This document shows positions 1 through 8,414 of a stretch of DNA of 37,235 nucleotides, piece by piece. The position numbers and the translations under genes are program-made. The notes under the pieces are model-generated. The model did no database searches. It saw nothing but the letters and a program-made list of their open reading frames with translations, and was not told where the DNA came from. Positions within the stretch are counted from its first letter, which is position 1. Each line of letters starts with the position of its first letter. Source of the DNA: Desulfobulbaceae bacterium (GTDB taxonomy: Bacteria > Desulfobacterota > Desulfobulbia > Desulfobulbales > Desulfobulbaceae); assembly GCA_012744275.1 (NCBI GenBank), contig JAAYIE010000094.1, forward strand, positions 1 through 37,235, written 5' to 3'.

Positions 1-163
1 ATTTGGCTCCCTGAGAGCGAAGGCAAGCCAGATTGCCCCATGATCGTCTGCATCATCAGTTGCCCTGGATGAGGCTGCCTCCTGGGTTTGAACATCTGAA
101 AAAAATCATTCTTCAACAGGCTGTTAAGTTTCGATATCAAGGACTGAGTGCCTGGACCTTCCA

Positions 164-189
164 GCAGTACCCGTGTAAACGGGTACTGC
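164..189. repeat. Perfect 11-bp inverted repeat with GTAA loop
   Basis: The arms GCAGTACCCGT (164-174) and ACGGGTACTGC (179-189) are exact reverse complements around the four-base loop GTAA. As RNA on the plus strand this gives a GNRA-type tetraloop on a GC-rich stem. No T-run follows on either side, so it does not read as a classical intrinsic terminator. It lies about 105 bases beyond the stop codon of the minus-strand E1 beta gene. Its role is unknown; it could be an RNA-stability hairpin, a dispersed repeat or a protein-binding palindrome. Confidence 0.75.
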
Positions 190-252
190 AGATTTATGGA
201 TGTAAATTATTTCAAAATTTTGATGAGGTAGCTCCAGAGGAATATGGGCTTG

Positions 253-288
253 GCCAGTGTCATACTCTCAAGAGAGCCTGACACTGGC
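253..288 (-). other. Nested hairpin just after the E1 beta stop codon
   Basis: GCCAGTGTCA (253-262) and TGACACTGGC (279-288) form a perfect 10-bp stem. The 16-base loop contains a second inverted repeat, CTCTC and GAGAG. The element starts five bases downstream of the TAG of the E1 beta gene as transcribed on the minus strand. Its position suits a transcript 3'-end or RNA-processing hairpin. There is no U-tract after it, so termination by this element alone is uncertain. Confidence 0.55.
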
Positions 289-293
289 TCTGG

Positions 294-1271
294 CTATATG
301 ATCTCCCTGATGGCCTTGATGAGTTGCTCAGCATTGGGAATAAAAAATTGTTCCTGGGGCGGGCTGACCGGTACCGGAATATCCGGCGCAGCCACCCGGC
401 GCAGCGGTGCTTTAAGATGGCTGAAACCCTCTTCCATCACCACCGCCGCAATTTCGCCGCCAAAGCCGCCGGTCAGATTGGCCTCGTGCAGCACCACTAG
501 GCGGCCGGTCTTGGCCACGGAATCAAGGATGGTTTTCTTGTCCAGGGGAGCCAGGCTGCGCAGATCCACAATTTCCACCTGCACGCCTTCCTGGGCCAAT
601 TGATCTGCAGCAGTCATGGCCACTCCCAGCATGCCCGACCAGGTAACCACAGTCACATCCGTGCCTGGCCGTTTAATCTCGGCCTGGCCAATGGGCGTCA
701 GGTACTCGCCTTCGGGTACTGGCATGGGCGCAAAGTACAGGCCCATGTGCTCGATGAAAATTACGGGGTTATCATCCCTGATGGCTGACTTGAGCAGCCC
801 CTTGGCGTCCGCCGCGGTCGCCGGCATAACTACCTTCAAGCCAGGGCAGTGCGCCACCCAGGCCTCCAGGTTGTGGGAATGCTGGCTGCCAGCACCAAAG
901 CCTGCGCCGCATTTCATGCGCACCACCAGGGGAAAGGTGGATTTACCTCCAGACATATAGCGCAACTTGGCCGCGTGGTTGACAATCATGTCTGAGGCCA
1001 GGGTGAAAAAGGGGTTGAACATGATTTCCACTACCGGCCGCAGCCCGGCTTCAGCCGCGCCCACGGCCAGCCCGGCAATGGCTGCCTCGCTCACCGGCGT
1101 ATCCCAAACCCGCTTAGCCCCGAACTCTTCCAAAAGACCGTGGGTCGGAAGCATTGGGCTGGGGTGAATGCTCACGCCCACGCCTTCTCCGGCGATAAAC
1201 ACATTCGGATCGCGCCCCATTTCCTCCCGCAGGGCCTGATTCACGGCTTGTCCCATTCCTAATTTCTGCAT
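294..1271 (-). CDS. 2-oxoacid dehydrogenase E1 component, beta subunit (pyruvate/acetoin type)
   Basis: 325 residues, normal length for the beta chain of heterotetrameric E1 enzymes. With the alpha chain it binds thiamine diphosphate, decarboxylates a 2-oxoacid and acylates the lipoyl group of E2. Visible signatures are MGQAVNQALREEM at the N-terminus, TPVSEAAIAG with the cofactor-contacting Glu, GAGSQHSHNLEAWVAHCPGLKVV-type pyrimidine-domain sequence, and the C-terminal transketolase domain with HEANLTGGFGGEI. The start has an AGGAAGGG ribosome site about five bases upstream. It follows the alpha gene by 52 bases, so the two are co-transcribed. Neither E2 nor E3 lies in the window, so the substrate (pyruvate, acetoin or a branched-chain oxoacid) cannot be fixed; pdhB or acoB would both fit. 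Confidence 0.93.
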   Translation of the reverse strand: MQKLGMGQAVNQALREEMGRDPNVFIAGEGVGVSIHPSPMLPTHGLLEEFGAKRVWDTPVSEAAIAGLAVGAAEAGLRPVVEIMFNPFFTLASDMIVNHAAKLRYMSGGKSTFPLVVRMKCGAGFGAGSQHSHNLEAWVAHCPGLKVVMPATAADAKGLLKSAIRDDNPVIFIEHMGLYFAPMPVPEGEYLTPIGQAEIKRPGTDVTVVTWSGMLGVAMTAADQLAQEGVQVEIVDLRSLAPLDKKTILDSVAKTGRLVVLHEANLTGGFGGEIAAVVMEEGFSHLKAPLRRVAAPDIPVPVSPPQEQFFIPNAEQLIKAIREII

Positions 1272-1304
1272 AGCGTCCCTTCCTGTAGCATTTGTTGTCT
1301 GGAT

Positions 1305-1316
1305 TGTTCACGAACA
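1305..1316. other. Short palindrome between E1 alpha and E1 beta genes
   Basis: TGTTCACGAACA has 5-bp perfect arms (TGTTC and GAACA) around CG/AC. It sits in the 52-base gap between the two E1 genes, upstream of the E1 beta ribosome site. It could be an operator half-site pair or chance; a related but imperfect string occurs near 15036. Confidence 0.25.
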
Positions 1317-1323
1317 GATAGTC

Positions 1324-2286
1324 TCATACGAACACATCCTCCAGCGCCTCCTCAGGACTGGGGTAGGGGCTGTCTTCGGCAAAGCGCACCGCCTCCAGCA
1401 CAATGGTCTCGGCCCGTTTTTCCATGGCCTGAAAATCCGCAGCTGTGAGTATTCCCTCGCTCAGGAGGGTATCCCGCAAACGGGGAATAGGGCATTTGTC
1501 CAGCCAGGCGCTGATCTCGTCTTTTGGCTGATAGAGCTGTGGGTCTGCCTCGCCATGGCCACGGCAGCGGTAGGTCTTGCATTCAATAAAGGTTGGCCCT
1601 TCTCCAGCCTGGGCGCGCTTCTTCGCCTGCATGACCGCCTGGTGCACAGCCAAGGCATCATTGCCATCCACGCTCACTCCAGGCATGGCATAGCCCGCTG
1701 CCCGGATGACTAGATCTGGAACTGGCGTGTGTTCTTCAAGGCGTTGGGCTCCGGCGTAGACATTATTTTCACAGATAAAGATCAGCGGCAGTCGCCATAG
1801 GCCAGCCATGTTCATGGCCTCATGCACCGAACCTTCGGCTGCAGCGCCGTCGCCGAAGAAACAGACCGTGACCTGTTTATCCCCCTTGTACTGCTGGGCA
1901 AAGGCCTGGCCCACGGCAATGGGCGGCCCGGCGCCCACCACAGTGGATGTGCAGGGTGCGTTCACCTCTGGCACAGCCAGGTGCAGGGTGCCGCTTTTGC
2001 CTTTATTGCAGCCGGTAGCTTTGCAATAAATTTCGGCCATCAGGGAATTAGGGTCAGCGCCCTTGGCCAGTAGATGATTATGGCTGCGATGGTTGGTGAT
2101 GATCACGTCTTCAGGATCAAGCGCCGCGCAGGCACCCGAACCTACAGCCTCTTGGCCGGTGGCCAAGATCATCATGCCATGAATCTTGCCCTCAATTTTG
2201 CATAATTCGGTCAGCTCGTCCTCAAAACGACGGGACAGGAGCATGGTCCACAGCATTTCCTTCTTCTTTTCTGCTGAAATCGTCAT
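1324..2286 (-). CDS. 2-oxoacid dehydrogenase E1 component, alpha subunit (pyruvate/acetoin type)
   Basis: 320 residues from the ATG at 2286, chosen because GGAGGT precedes it at 2290-2295; the frame is open further upstream but carries no family sequence there. This is the thiamine-diphosphate-binding half of E1. The diphosphate/Mg motif is visible as GDGAAAEGSVHEAMNMAG followed by ICENN, and the phosphorylation-loop region reads YRCRGHGEADPQLY. The GHGEADPQ version resembles acetoin-type (AcoA) chains at least as much as pyruvate-type, which is why no symbol is given. It is the first gene of a two-gene transcript with E1 beta and is divergent from the phosphoesterase gene at 2540. Confidence 0.92.
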   Translation of the reverse strand: MTISAEKKKEMLWTMLLSRRFEDELTELCKIEGKIHGMMILATGQEAVGSGACAALDPEDVIITNHRSHNHLLAKGADPNSLMAEIYCKATGCNKGKSGTLHLAVPEVNAPCTSTVVGAGPPIAVGQAFAQQYKGDKQVTVCFFGDGAAAEGSVHEAMNMAGLWRLPLIFICENNVYAGAQRLEEHTPVPDLVIRAAGYAMPGVSVDGNDALAVHQAVMQAKKRAQAGEGPTFIECKTYRCRGHGEADPQLYQPKDEISAWLDKCPIPRLRDTLLSEGILTAADFQAMEKRAETIVLEAVRFAEDSPYPSPEEALEDVFV

Positions 2287-2474
2287 AACACCTCCGTTTT
2301 CAAAAGCTTCGCCCGTGCTATAATCCGGACCGGGAGAACCAATATAGAGCTCACAGTACCATGCTGGTTGGCAAAATGCTGTAAACACGGGCTGCTTATG
2401 CCCATGACCTTATTCTTGGCTGAATACGACGACATCTTTGTCAAAATATTGCCCGTGCCTTCAAACCACAAACC

Positions 2475-2503
2475 TTGTGCCCGGCGGATGACTTGATTAC
2501 AAT
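2475..2503 (+). promoter_or_regulatory. Candidate sigma70 promoter for the phosphoesterase-HIT-mutS operon
   Basis: TTGTGC (2475-2480) and TACAAT (2498-2503) are separated by 17 bases. The -10 box matches five of six consensus positions, the -35 box three of six. The predicted transcript start near 2510 lies downstream of the ATG at 2507 and about 30 bases before the ATG at 2540, which supports the later start codon. Based on motif match only. Confidence 0.35.
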
Positions 2504-2539
2504 GCTATGTTCTCTCAACTATACAATCTGGGCAGGGTT

Positions 2540-3028
2540 ATGATTATCAGGGTAGGCGTACTTTCAGACACCCATCTCCATCAGGTGGATGCACAGTTCA
2601 CGACGCAGATGGCCCGTCTTTTTGCTGCGTGCGAGGTTATTGTTCACGCCGGTGACCTCACTGATGCGGGTATCTTGGCTGCATTTCAAGGCAAGACTGT
2701 GTACGCGGTCAGCGGCAACATGTGCAACGCTGCTACCAGAATTTCCCTGCCAGAGCAGCGCGTGTTTCAGTTAGGCAAGTTCACCATTGGTCTGGCCCAT
2801 GGCGCAGGCATGGGCATGGATATTGAAGACCGGTTGTGGACGCTCTTTCCAGAGGCAGACTGCATTGTCTACGGCCACACCCACCGGGCGGTGTGCCACC
2901 GGGAAGGCGGCAGGGATGGGGTCTTGTTTCTAAATCCTGGCACCTTCCGTGCTGGCAGCTATGCTATTCTTGAGGCAGGAGACGAGCTGCGCGCCAGCCT
3001 CCATACCCTGGGTGAAACCCGGCCATGA
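2540..3028 (+). CDS. YfcE-family metallophosphoesterase
   Basis: 162 residues from the ATG at 2540; an earlier ATG at 2507 has no ribosome site and lies at the predicted transcript start. Calcineurin-like phosphoesterase motifs appear in order: SDTH near residue 10 (D-x-H), HAGDL, SGNMCN (the usual GNCD/GNHD block, with an atypical N-M-C), a histidine in LAHGAG, and GHTHR. The fold coordinates two metal ions; YfcE/MJ0936 relatives hydrolyse phosphodiesters in vitro, but the natural substrate is unclear. The stop overlaps the start of the HIT gene (ATGA), pointing to coupled translation with HIT and mutS. Confidence 0.85.
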   Translation: MIIRVGVLSDTHLHQVDAQFTTQMARLFAACEVIVHAGDLTDAGILAAFQGKTVYAVSGNMCNAATRISLPEQRVFQLGKFTIGLAHGAGMGMDIEDRLWTLFPEADCIVYGHTHRAVCHREGGRDGVLFLNPGTFRAGSYAILEAGDELRASLHTLGETRP

Positions 3029-3528
3029 AAAACCTGTGGACGCCTTGGCGTATGGCGCACGTGGATGGCAGCGTCCATGCAAGCAAAGCGGATGGCTGCA
3101 TCTTTGAACCGCCTGGCGAAGCCGCCTGCGACAAGGCCCACTTGCTCCTCTACCGCGATCACCTGCTGGTGGCGCTCTTGAACCGTTTCCCCTATGCCAA
3201 TGGTCATCTGCTGCTTGCACCGCGCCGCCATGTAGCGGATATCACCGAATTAAATCCGGCGGAGCAGGCTGGTCTGATGGCCCTGTTAAGCTACAGTTGC
3301 ACCCTGCTGCGCAGGCATTTTAGGGCAGAGGGCATCAACATTGGCCTGAATTTAGGTGAATGCGCAGGTGCAGGTACCCCTGGCCACCTGCACTTCCACG
3401 TGGTGCCCCGCTGGCCCGGCGACCATAATTTCATGACCGTGCTGGCTGATATCCGCACTATCCCCCAACATATTGAAGCAAGTTTTGATCTGCTCCTGCC
3501 CGACTTTCAGCAGTTTGCCGCTCTATGA
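3025..3528 (+). CDS. HIT-family nucleotide hydrolase/phosphorylase
   Basis: 167 residues. The histidine triad is H121-L-H123-F-H125-VV, with the middle residues expected to carry the nucleotidyl intermediate. The N-terminal NLWTPWRMAHV and the RWPGDHNFM stretch after the triad resemble the Ap4A-phosphorylase/hydrolase subgroup known from Mycobacterium Rv2613c, so cleavage of dinucleoside polyphosphates is the likely reaction; this is inference from the subgroup. The gene overlaps the phosphoesterase before it and mutS after it by four bases each (ATGA), so all three should be translated from one mRNA. Confidence 0.88.
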   Translation: MKNLWTPWRMAHVDGSVHASKADGCIFEPPGEAACDKAHLLLYRDHLLVALLNRFPYANGHLLLAPRRHVADITELNPAEQAGLMALLSYSCTLLRRHFRAEGINIGLNLGECAGAGTPGHLHFHVVPRWPGDHNFMTVLADIRTIPQHIEASFDLLLPDFQQFAAL

Positions 3529-6176
3529 CAAAAGCCCCTAAAATTACCCCCATGCTCCAGCAATATCTGGAGATAAAAAAAGAATATCCCGACGCTATCC
3601 TCTTCTACCGCATGGGCGATTTTTACGAGATGTTCTTTGAAGATGCCGAACTTGCTGCCTCGGTTCTCGGTATTGCCCTCACTTCGCGCAGCAGCAAGGA
3701 TGAGGACAACAGGGTGCCCATGTGCGGCGTGCCTTACCATGCCTTGACCGCCTACCTTGCCAAAATGATCCGCGCTGGCTACCGGGTGGCGCTGTGTGAG
3801 CAGGTAGAAGACCCGAAGACAGCCAAGGGTATAGTCCGCCGCGAAGTGGTGCGGGTGATTTCTCCGGGCGTGACCACGGAAGATCAGCTCTTGGATGAAA
3901 AAAAAGACTGCTTCCTCTGTGCTCTCATGCCTGGCCCGGCCAGGGTGAAAAAACGGCTGGCCGGGCTCGCCTTTCTCGATGTGAGCACCGGCCATTTTCT
4001 AGTGAGCGAGGTGGAGATCAGTCAAAGCTGGGAGCCGATGCTGGATGCCATCAACCGGATGCAGCCAGCGGAACTACTGCTGCCCCAGGCTGTGCTGGAG
4101 CATGAAACCGCATTGGTGCAGATGCTCAAGCAGCAACTTGAACCCATCTGCCTGAGTGCCGCGCAGGATAGCCATTTTGAAGCGGTTGCCGCTAGCCGCA
4201 CCCTGCACGAACATTTTCACACCGTGAATCTGGCTGGTTTTGGCTGCGGCGAAATGACCGTAGCCCTGCAGGCGGCAGGTGCTCTTTTGGCCTATATTGA
4301 GGAAACGCAGAAAACTGACATCAGCCATATCGACCGGCTTACTCCCCTGCATTCCGAGGATTTTCTTATTATTGATGACAGCTCCCGCCGCAATCTGGAG
4401 CTGACCGAAACCCTGGTGGGCGGCAAGCGGGAAGGATCGCTGCTCGACACCCTGGATATGACCGCCACGCCCATGGGCGCGCGCCTGTTCCGGCACTGGT
4501 TGCTCTTCCCTTTACGGAATAGCGACGCCATCAATAGCCGCCTGAACGCGGTGGAGGAACTGGCCCAACGCAGCAGATTACGGACGCAGTTTCGCGAATT
4601 GCTGGGCCATATCACGGATATTGAACGCCTCTGCAGCCGCTTGGCGCTCAATCAGGGCAATGCCCGCGATTTGAATTCGCTGCGAGTATCGCTGGAACGT
4701 TTGCCGGAGTTCCATACCCTGCTTCAGGATTGTTCGGCCCCGCTTTTGCAGGCAATGGCGGCCAGTTTTGATGCGCTGGCCGACCTGCATGCGCAGATTT
4801 TCAGCGCAATTCGCGAGGATGCGCCTTTAGGTCTGAAGGATGGCGGCTTGATCCGCGAGGGCTATGATCCTGAGCTTGATCGCCTGCTGGTGCTGTTGCG
4901 CGACGGCAAAAAATTGATCCTTGAACTGGAGGCCAAGGAGCGGGAAAGCTCGGGCCTGGCCAAGTTGAAGGTGGGCTATAATCGGGTTTTTGGCTACTAC
5001 TTTGAGCTGAGCCGCAGCCAGGCAGACAAGGTGCCTGACTATTTTATCCGCAAACAGACCCTGGTCAATGCGGAGCGTTTTATTACCCCTGAGCTGAAGG
5101 AGCTGGAAGAATCCATCTCCAACGCCCAGGAAAAGCGGCTGGACTTGGAATTTGCCCTCTTTTCCCGCATTCGTGAGCAGATTGCCAGCGAAAGCAAGCG
5201 GTTGCTCAGCGTATCCGCGCAACTGGCCACTGTGGATGTGCTCGCCTCCCTGGCTGAGGCAGCAGCGCGCTTTCGCTACTGTCGGCCAGAGATTAACAGC
5301 GAGCGCAGCATCACCATTGTTGAGGGCCGCCATCCTGTGATTGAGCGGGGCATGGATCCGGGCCGTTTTGTGCCCAACGACGTGCATCTGGATCACGACA
5401 CCAGCCTCCTCCACATCATCACTGGGCCAAACATGGCTGGCAAGTCAACGATTTTGCGCCAGACCGCCCTGATTGTGCTGATGGCCCACTTGGGCAGTTT
5501 TGTGCCAGCAGACAGCGCCAGTATCTGTCTGGTGGACCGTATTTTCACCCGGGTGGGCGCCATGGACGATTTGCGCCGGGGGCAATCCACCTTTATGGTG
5601 GAGATGAATGAAACCGCCAATATCCTCAACAATGCCACGGAAAATAGTCTGGTCATCCTGGATGAAATCGGCCGGGGCACCTCCACCTATGATGGCCTGG
5701 CCATAGCCTGGGCTGTGGCAGAGGAACTGGCCGGGAAAAACGGGCGGGGCATCAAAACGCTTTTTGCCACCCACTACCATGAGCTAGTGGATTTGGCGGC
5801 CACCTGTACAGGGGTGCTGAATTATTCGGTTGCGGTTAAGGAGTGGAACGACAGCATTATTTTTCTCCATAAACTGGTGAGCGGGGGCACCAACCGTAGC
5901 TACGGCATTCAGGTGGCTTCACTGGCTGGAGTGCCTGGTCATGTTATCCGCCGGGCCACAGCCATCCTTAAAAAAGTGGAGCAGGGCAGGCCGGAAGGAG
6001 GCAAAAGGAAAAGGCAGGCAGATCCACTTGCACCACAGCAGATGTCGCTCCTGCCAGAGGAACGTTCAGCCCTGGAGGATCTGTTGCATTCGCTTGATCC
6101 GGACAGGATCAGCCCAAAAGAGGCGCTTGAGGTGCTCTACCGCATACAGGAGTTACGCCAACAGGGCGGCGGATGA
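3525..6176 (+). CDS. mutS: DNA mismatch repair protein MutS
   Basis: 883 residues, usual MutS length. The mismatch-contacting Phe-x-Glu is F33-Y-E35 in GDFYEMF. Connector, core and clamp domains follow, then the ABC ATPase: Walker A GPNMAGKST near residue 634, Walker B VILDEIGRGTSTYDG and the ATHYHEL switch. The C-terminus (SPKEALEVLYRIQELRQ) matches the short dimer/tetramer-forming helix of full-length MutS. It recognises mispairs and recruits MutL; mutL is not in the window. It is the last gene of the overlapping phosphoesterase-HIT-mutS set; the link with the HIT gene may be operonic convenience rather than a shared pathway. Confidence 0.97.
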   Translation: MTKAPKITPMLQQYLEIKKEYPDAILFYRMGDFYEMFFEDAELAASVLGIALTSRSSKDEDNRVPMCGVPYHALTAYLAKMIRAGYRVALCEQVEDPKTAKGIVRREVVRVISPGVTTEDQLLDEKKDCFLCALMPGPARVKKRLAGLAFLDVSTGHFLVSEVEISQSWEPMLDAINRMQPAELLLPQAVLEHETALVQMLKQQLEPICLSAAQDSHFEAVAASRTLHEHFHTVNLAGFGCGEMTVALQAAGALLAYIEETQKTDISHIDRLTPLHSEDFLIIDDSSRRNLELTETLVGGKREGSLLDTLDMTATPMGARLFRHWLLFPLRNSDAINSRLNAVEELAQRSRLRTQFRELLGHITDIERLCSRLALNQGNARDLNSLRVSLERLPEFHTLLQDCSAPLLQAMAASFDALADLHAQIFSAIREDAPLGLKDGGLIREGYDPELDRLLVLLRDGKKLILELEAKERESSGLAKLKVGYNRVFGYYFELSRSQADKVPDYFIRKQTLVNAERFITPELKELEESISNAQEKRLDLEFALFSRIREQIASESKRLLSVSAQLATVDVLASLAEAAARFRYCRPEINSERSITIVEGRHPVIERGMDPGRFVPNDVHLDHDTSLLHIITGPNMAGKSTILRQTALIVLMAHLGSFVPADSASICLVDRIFTRVGAMDDLRRGQSTFMVEMNETANILNNATENSLVILDEIGRGTSTYDGLAIAWAVAEELAGKNGRGIKTLFATHYHELVDLAATCTGVLNYSVAVKEWNDSIIFLHKLVSGGTNRSYGIQVASLAGVPGHVIRRATAILKKVEQGRPEGGKRKRQADPLAPQQMSLLPEERSALEDLLHSLDPDRISPKEALEVLYRIQELRQQGGG

Positions 6177-6240
6177 GATAGTACAATGTTGTCTGCCATG
6201 GAAGAAAATATGGAAGCGGCAAGGCTGCGGTACGATTTCT

Positions 6241-6269
6241 TTTACCTCTTGAAGTAAATACGATATATG
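6241..6269 (+). promoter_or_regulatory. Candidate promoter of the amidase gene
   Basis: TTTACC (6241-6246) and TATATG (6264-6269) are separated by 17 bases; each box matches four of six consensus positions. It lies 55 bases before the amidase ATG and 65 bases after the mutS stop. No terminator was seen between mutS and the amidase gene, so read-through is also possible. Confidence 0.35.
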
Positions 6270-6323
6270 TCTTGAGTATAGGCGTTCATTGTGTCCTTAG
6301 GTTCCAGCTTTTAAGCAGTCGGC

Positions 6324-8414
6324 ATGAATAGAAATAGTTTTCTCCCGATCAAAAGATCAGTGCATAACTTGCCTGTATTGCGTCTTTTTATGGTTGTTCT
6401 TACCGGATTGGGTCTCCTTGCCTTCCTGCCCTTTGCTGCTGCGGCACCGGTTGCCGTTCGCGCTATGCCTTCACCTCAGCCAAAAATCCAGCCGAACATT
6501 CAGTCAAAAATACAGGCAAGCTCAGCTGATGGCCTCTATGCCGAGGCCAAATCTTCCCTCACCCGTTTGGAACGGAATGAGACTTTGGGCAGTAACCGTG
6601 AAAACTGGCTTTCTGCTGTACGGCAGTTCCGCAAGGTGCAGCTCATGCGTAAAAGTGAGGAACTCACTGTTAACAGCCTTTTCATGCAGGGTCGCCTGTA
6701 CCGGCAGATGTACGAACGCTTTCGGATGCCGCTGGATTTGGATAATGCCATCGGCTCCTTTTACGACGTCGCCACTCTCTACCCCAAAAGTAACCTTGCC
6801 GATGACGCTCTGTACTACGCGGCAGAGGCGTCACTGCTGCACCCAATAAAAAAAGGACAGGCCAAGGATCTGTTGCGCAAGGTCACCCAAAACTACGCGC
6901 ACGGTGATCAGGTCCGATTGGCAAACGATTTATTGAGCCGGCTGAATCGAACCACAACCAGACCGGATGCGGTGGCGCAGCAGGAAAACAAGCCAGCAGC
7001 GGCAGTTGATCAGGCTCGCCCTCTACCTGCCCAGGAACATGAAGTGGTGCCCGTACCCGCTCCTACCCCCATAGCTATAACCCGGGTCGAAACAACTCCT
7101 GCCCCTTCTCCGTCTGTCGCCCCTGTGCCGATCTCGATCCAGGAGAACAATACACTTGAAAGCCAGGCGGCAATGCGGCGCGCTCTAATTCAGCCGGTTA
7201 AGTTCTGGTCATCCGATGGCTACACCCGTATTGTCATCCCCGCCACCAGCTCGGTTCCCTTTACTTCTACCTTGCTCAAAGGCGGAGGAGCCCAACCGCG
7301 CGGGCTGGCAATCAATTTCACCCAAAGCAAGCTGGCCGCTAATTCACTACATCCAGTCAATATTGACGATGGCCTGCTTAAGCAGGTGCGCACCAGTCAG
7401 AACGCCCCTGACACGGTACGAGTAGTGCTTGATATTGAATCTCTCTTCGACTACAAGGTTTTTAGTCTGCCCGATCCGTTCCGGGTGATTGTCGATGTAC
7501 ATGGGATCAAGGCCCTGGGTAAAACCCAGGCAGCAGTTGCCGCTACCCCAGTCCCCCAACTCCAAGCCCCGGACAGTGCTTTCGTTAGAGCGGAACCAGT
7601 CGCAGTGTCTCAACCTTCAGCAGAGCCTGAAACCGAGGTTATTGCCCTGCGAGGCCAGAAGAAGACCGCTCCTTTGAATACGAAATCCGGCAAGGAGGAA
7701 CCACTGTCGCTGGCACAACAGCTTGGCTTGGGGATTCGCCACATCGTGATTGATCCCGGTCACGGAGGAAAGGATCCCGGGGCGATTGCATTTGGCATCA
7801 AGGAGAAGGATGTGGTGCTGCGACTGGCCAAATTGTTGGCCACAAAATTGAAGGAGCAGCATGGTTATGAGGTCAATCTGACCAGAACGAAGGATGTGTC
7901 TCTTCCTCTTGAGGAGCGTACCGCCATTGCCAACACGAAAAAGGCGGATTTGTTCCTTTCCCTTCATGTGAACGCCCATCCGGATAAGCGCGTCGGCGGA
8001 GTGGAAACATATTTCCTGAATCTGGCAAGTGATGCAGACGCTATGCGCGTGGCTGCTTTGGAAAACGCCACCTCAACCCACAGCATTGGCGAACTGCAGG
8101 ATATTCTTCAGGATCTGCTAAAGAACGCAAAGATTGATGAATCTGCGCGTTTGGCACAATTCGTTCACCGCAACCTGGCCCATGGACTGAATCAGGGCTA
8201 TAAAATTCAAAACCTGGGAGTAAAGCAGGCACCATTTTATGTGCTGATTGGTGCCGAGATGCCTGCGATATTGGTGGAGGTCTCTTTCATCACCAATCCG
8301 GCAGAAGCAGATCTCCTGCAGAGCGAGCGCTATCTCGATAAAATAGCAAATGAAATTGCGAACGGTATCATAGCGTATGTGTCGCATCACCACAGTGCAG
8401 CCTTGCAGTATTGA
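6324..8414 (+). CDS. Periplasmic N-acetylmuramoyl-L-alanine amidase (AmiC-like) with AMIN domain
   Basis: 696 residues. A basic N-terminus and hydrophobic stretch (about residues 19-41, ending AAAA) form a signal peptide. Residues about 70-210 are helical and tetratricopeptide-like, followed by a Pro/Ala-rich linker (about 215-275). An AMIN domain (about 290-395) normally targets septal peptidoglycan. After a second linker comes the Amidase_3 domain from about residue 470: VIDPGHGGKDPGA, the Glu of KEKDV, LFLSLHVNAH and the catalytic Glu of LVEVSF. The enzyme should cut the bond between MurNAc and L-Ala during cell separation. The long N-terminal part makes it larger than E. coli AmiC (about 417 residues). 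No strong ribosome site is visible before the ATG. Confidence 0.9.
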   Translation: MNRNSFLPIKRSVHNLPVLRLFMVVLTGLGLLAFLPFAAAAPVAVRAMPSPQPKIQPNIQSKIQASSADGLYAEAKSSLTRLERNETLGSNRENWLSAVRQFRKVQLMRKSEELTVNSLFMQGRLYRQMYERFRMPLDLDNAIGSFYDVATLYPKSNLADDALYYAAEASLLHPIKKGQAKDLLRKVTQNYAHGDQVRLANDLLSRLNRTTTRPDAVAQQENKPAAAVDQARPLPAQEHEVVPVPAPTPIAITRVETTPAPSPSVAPVPISIQENNTLESQAAMRRALIQPVKFWSSDGYTRIVIPATSSVPFTSTLLKGGGAQPRGLAINFTQSKLAANSLHPVNIDDGLLKQVRTSQNAPDTVRVVLDIESLFDYKVFSLPDPFRVIVDVHGIKALGKTQAAVAATPVPQLQAPDSAFVRAEPVAVSQPSAEPETEVIALRGQKKTAPLNTKSGKEEPLSLAQQLGLGIRHIVIDPGHGGKDPGAIAFGIKEKDVVLRLAKLLATKLKEQHGYEVNLTRTKDVSLPLEERTAIANTKKADLFLSLHVNAHPDKRVGGVETYFLNLASDADAMRVAALENATSTHSIGELQDILQDLLKNAKIDESARLAQFVHRNLAHGLNQGYKIQNLGVKQAPFYVLIGAEMPAILVEVSFITNPAEADLLQSERYLDKIANEIANGIIAYVSHHHSAALQY

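Noticed and set aside
1305-1316. TGTTCACGAACA as a LexA/SOS box
   Set aside because: It does not match a known SOS consensus well enough and sits between two metabolic genes; kept only as an unexplained palindrome.
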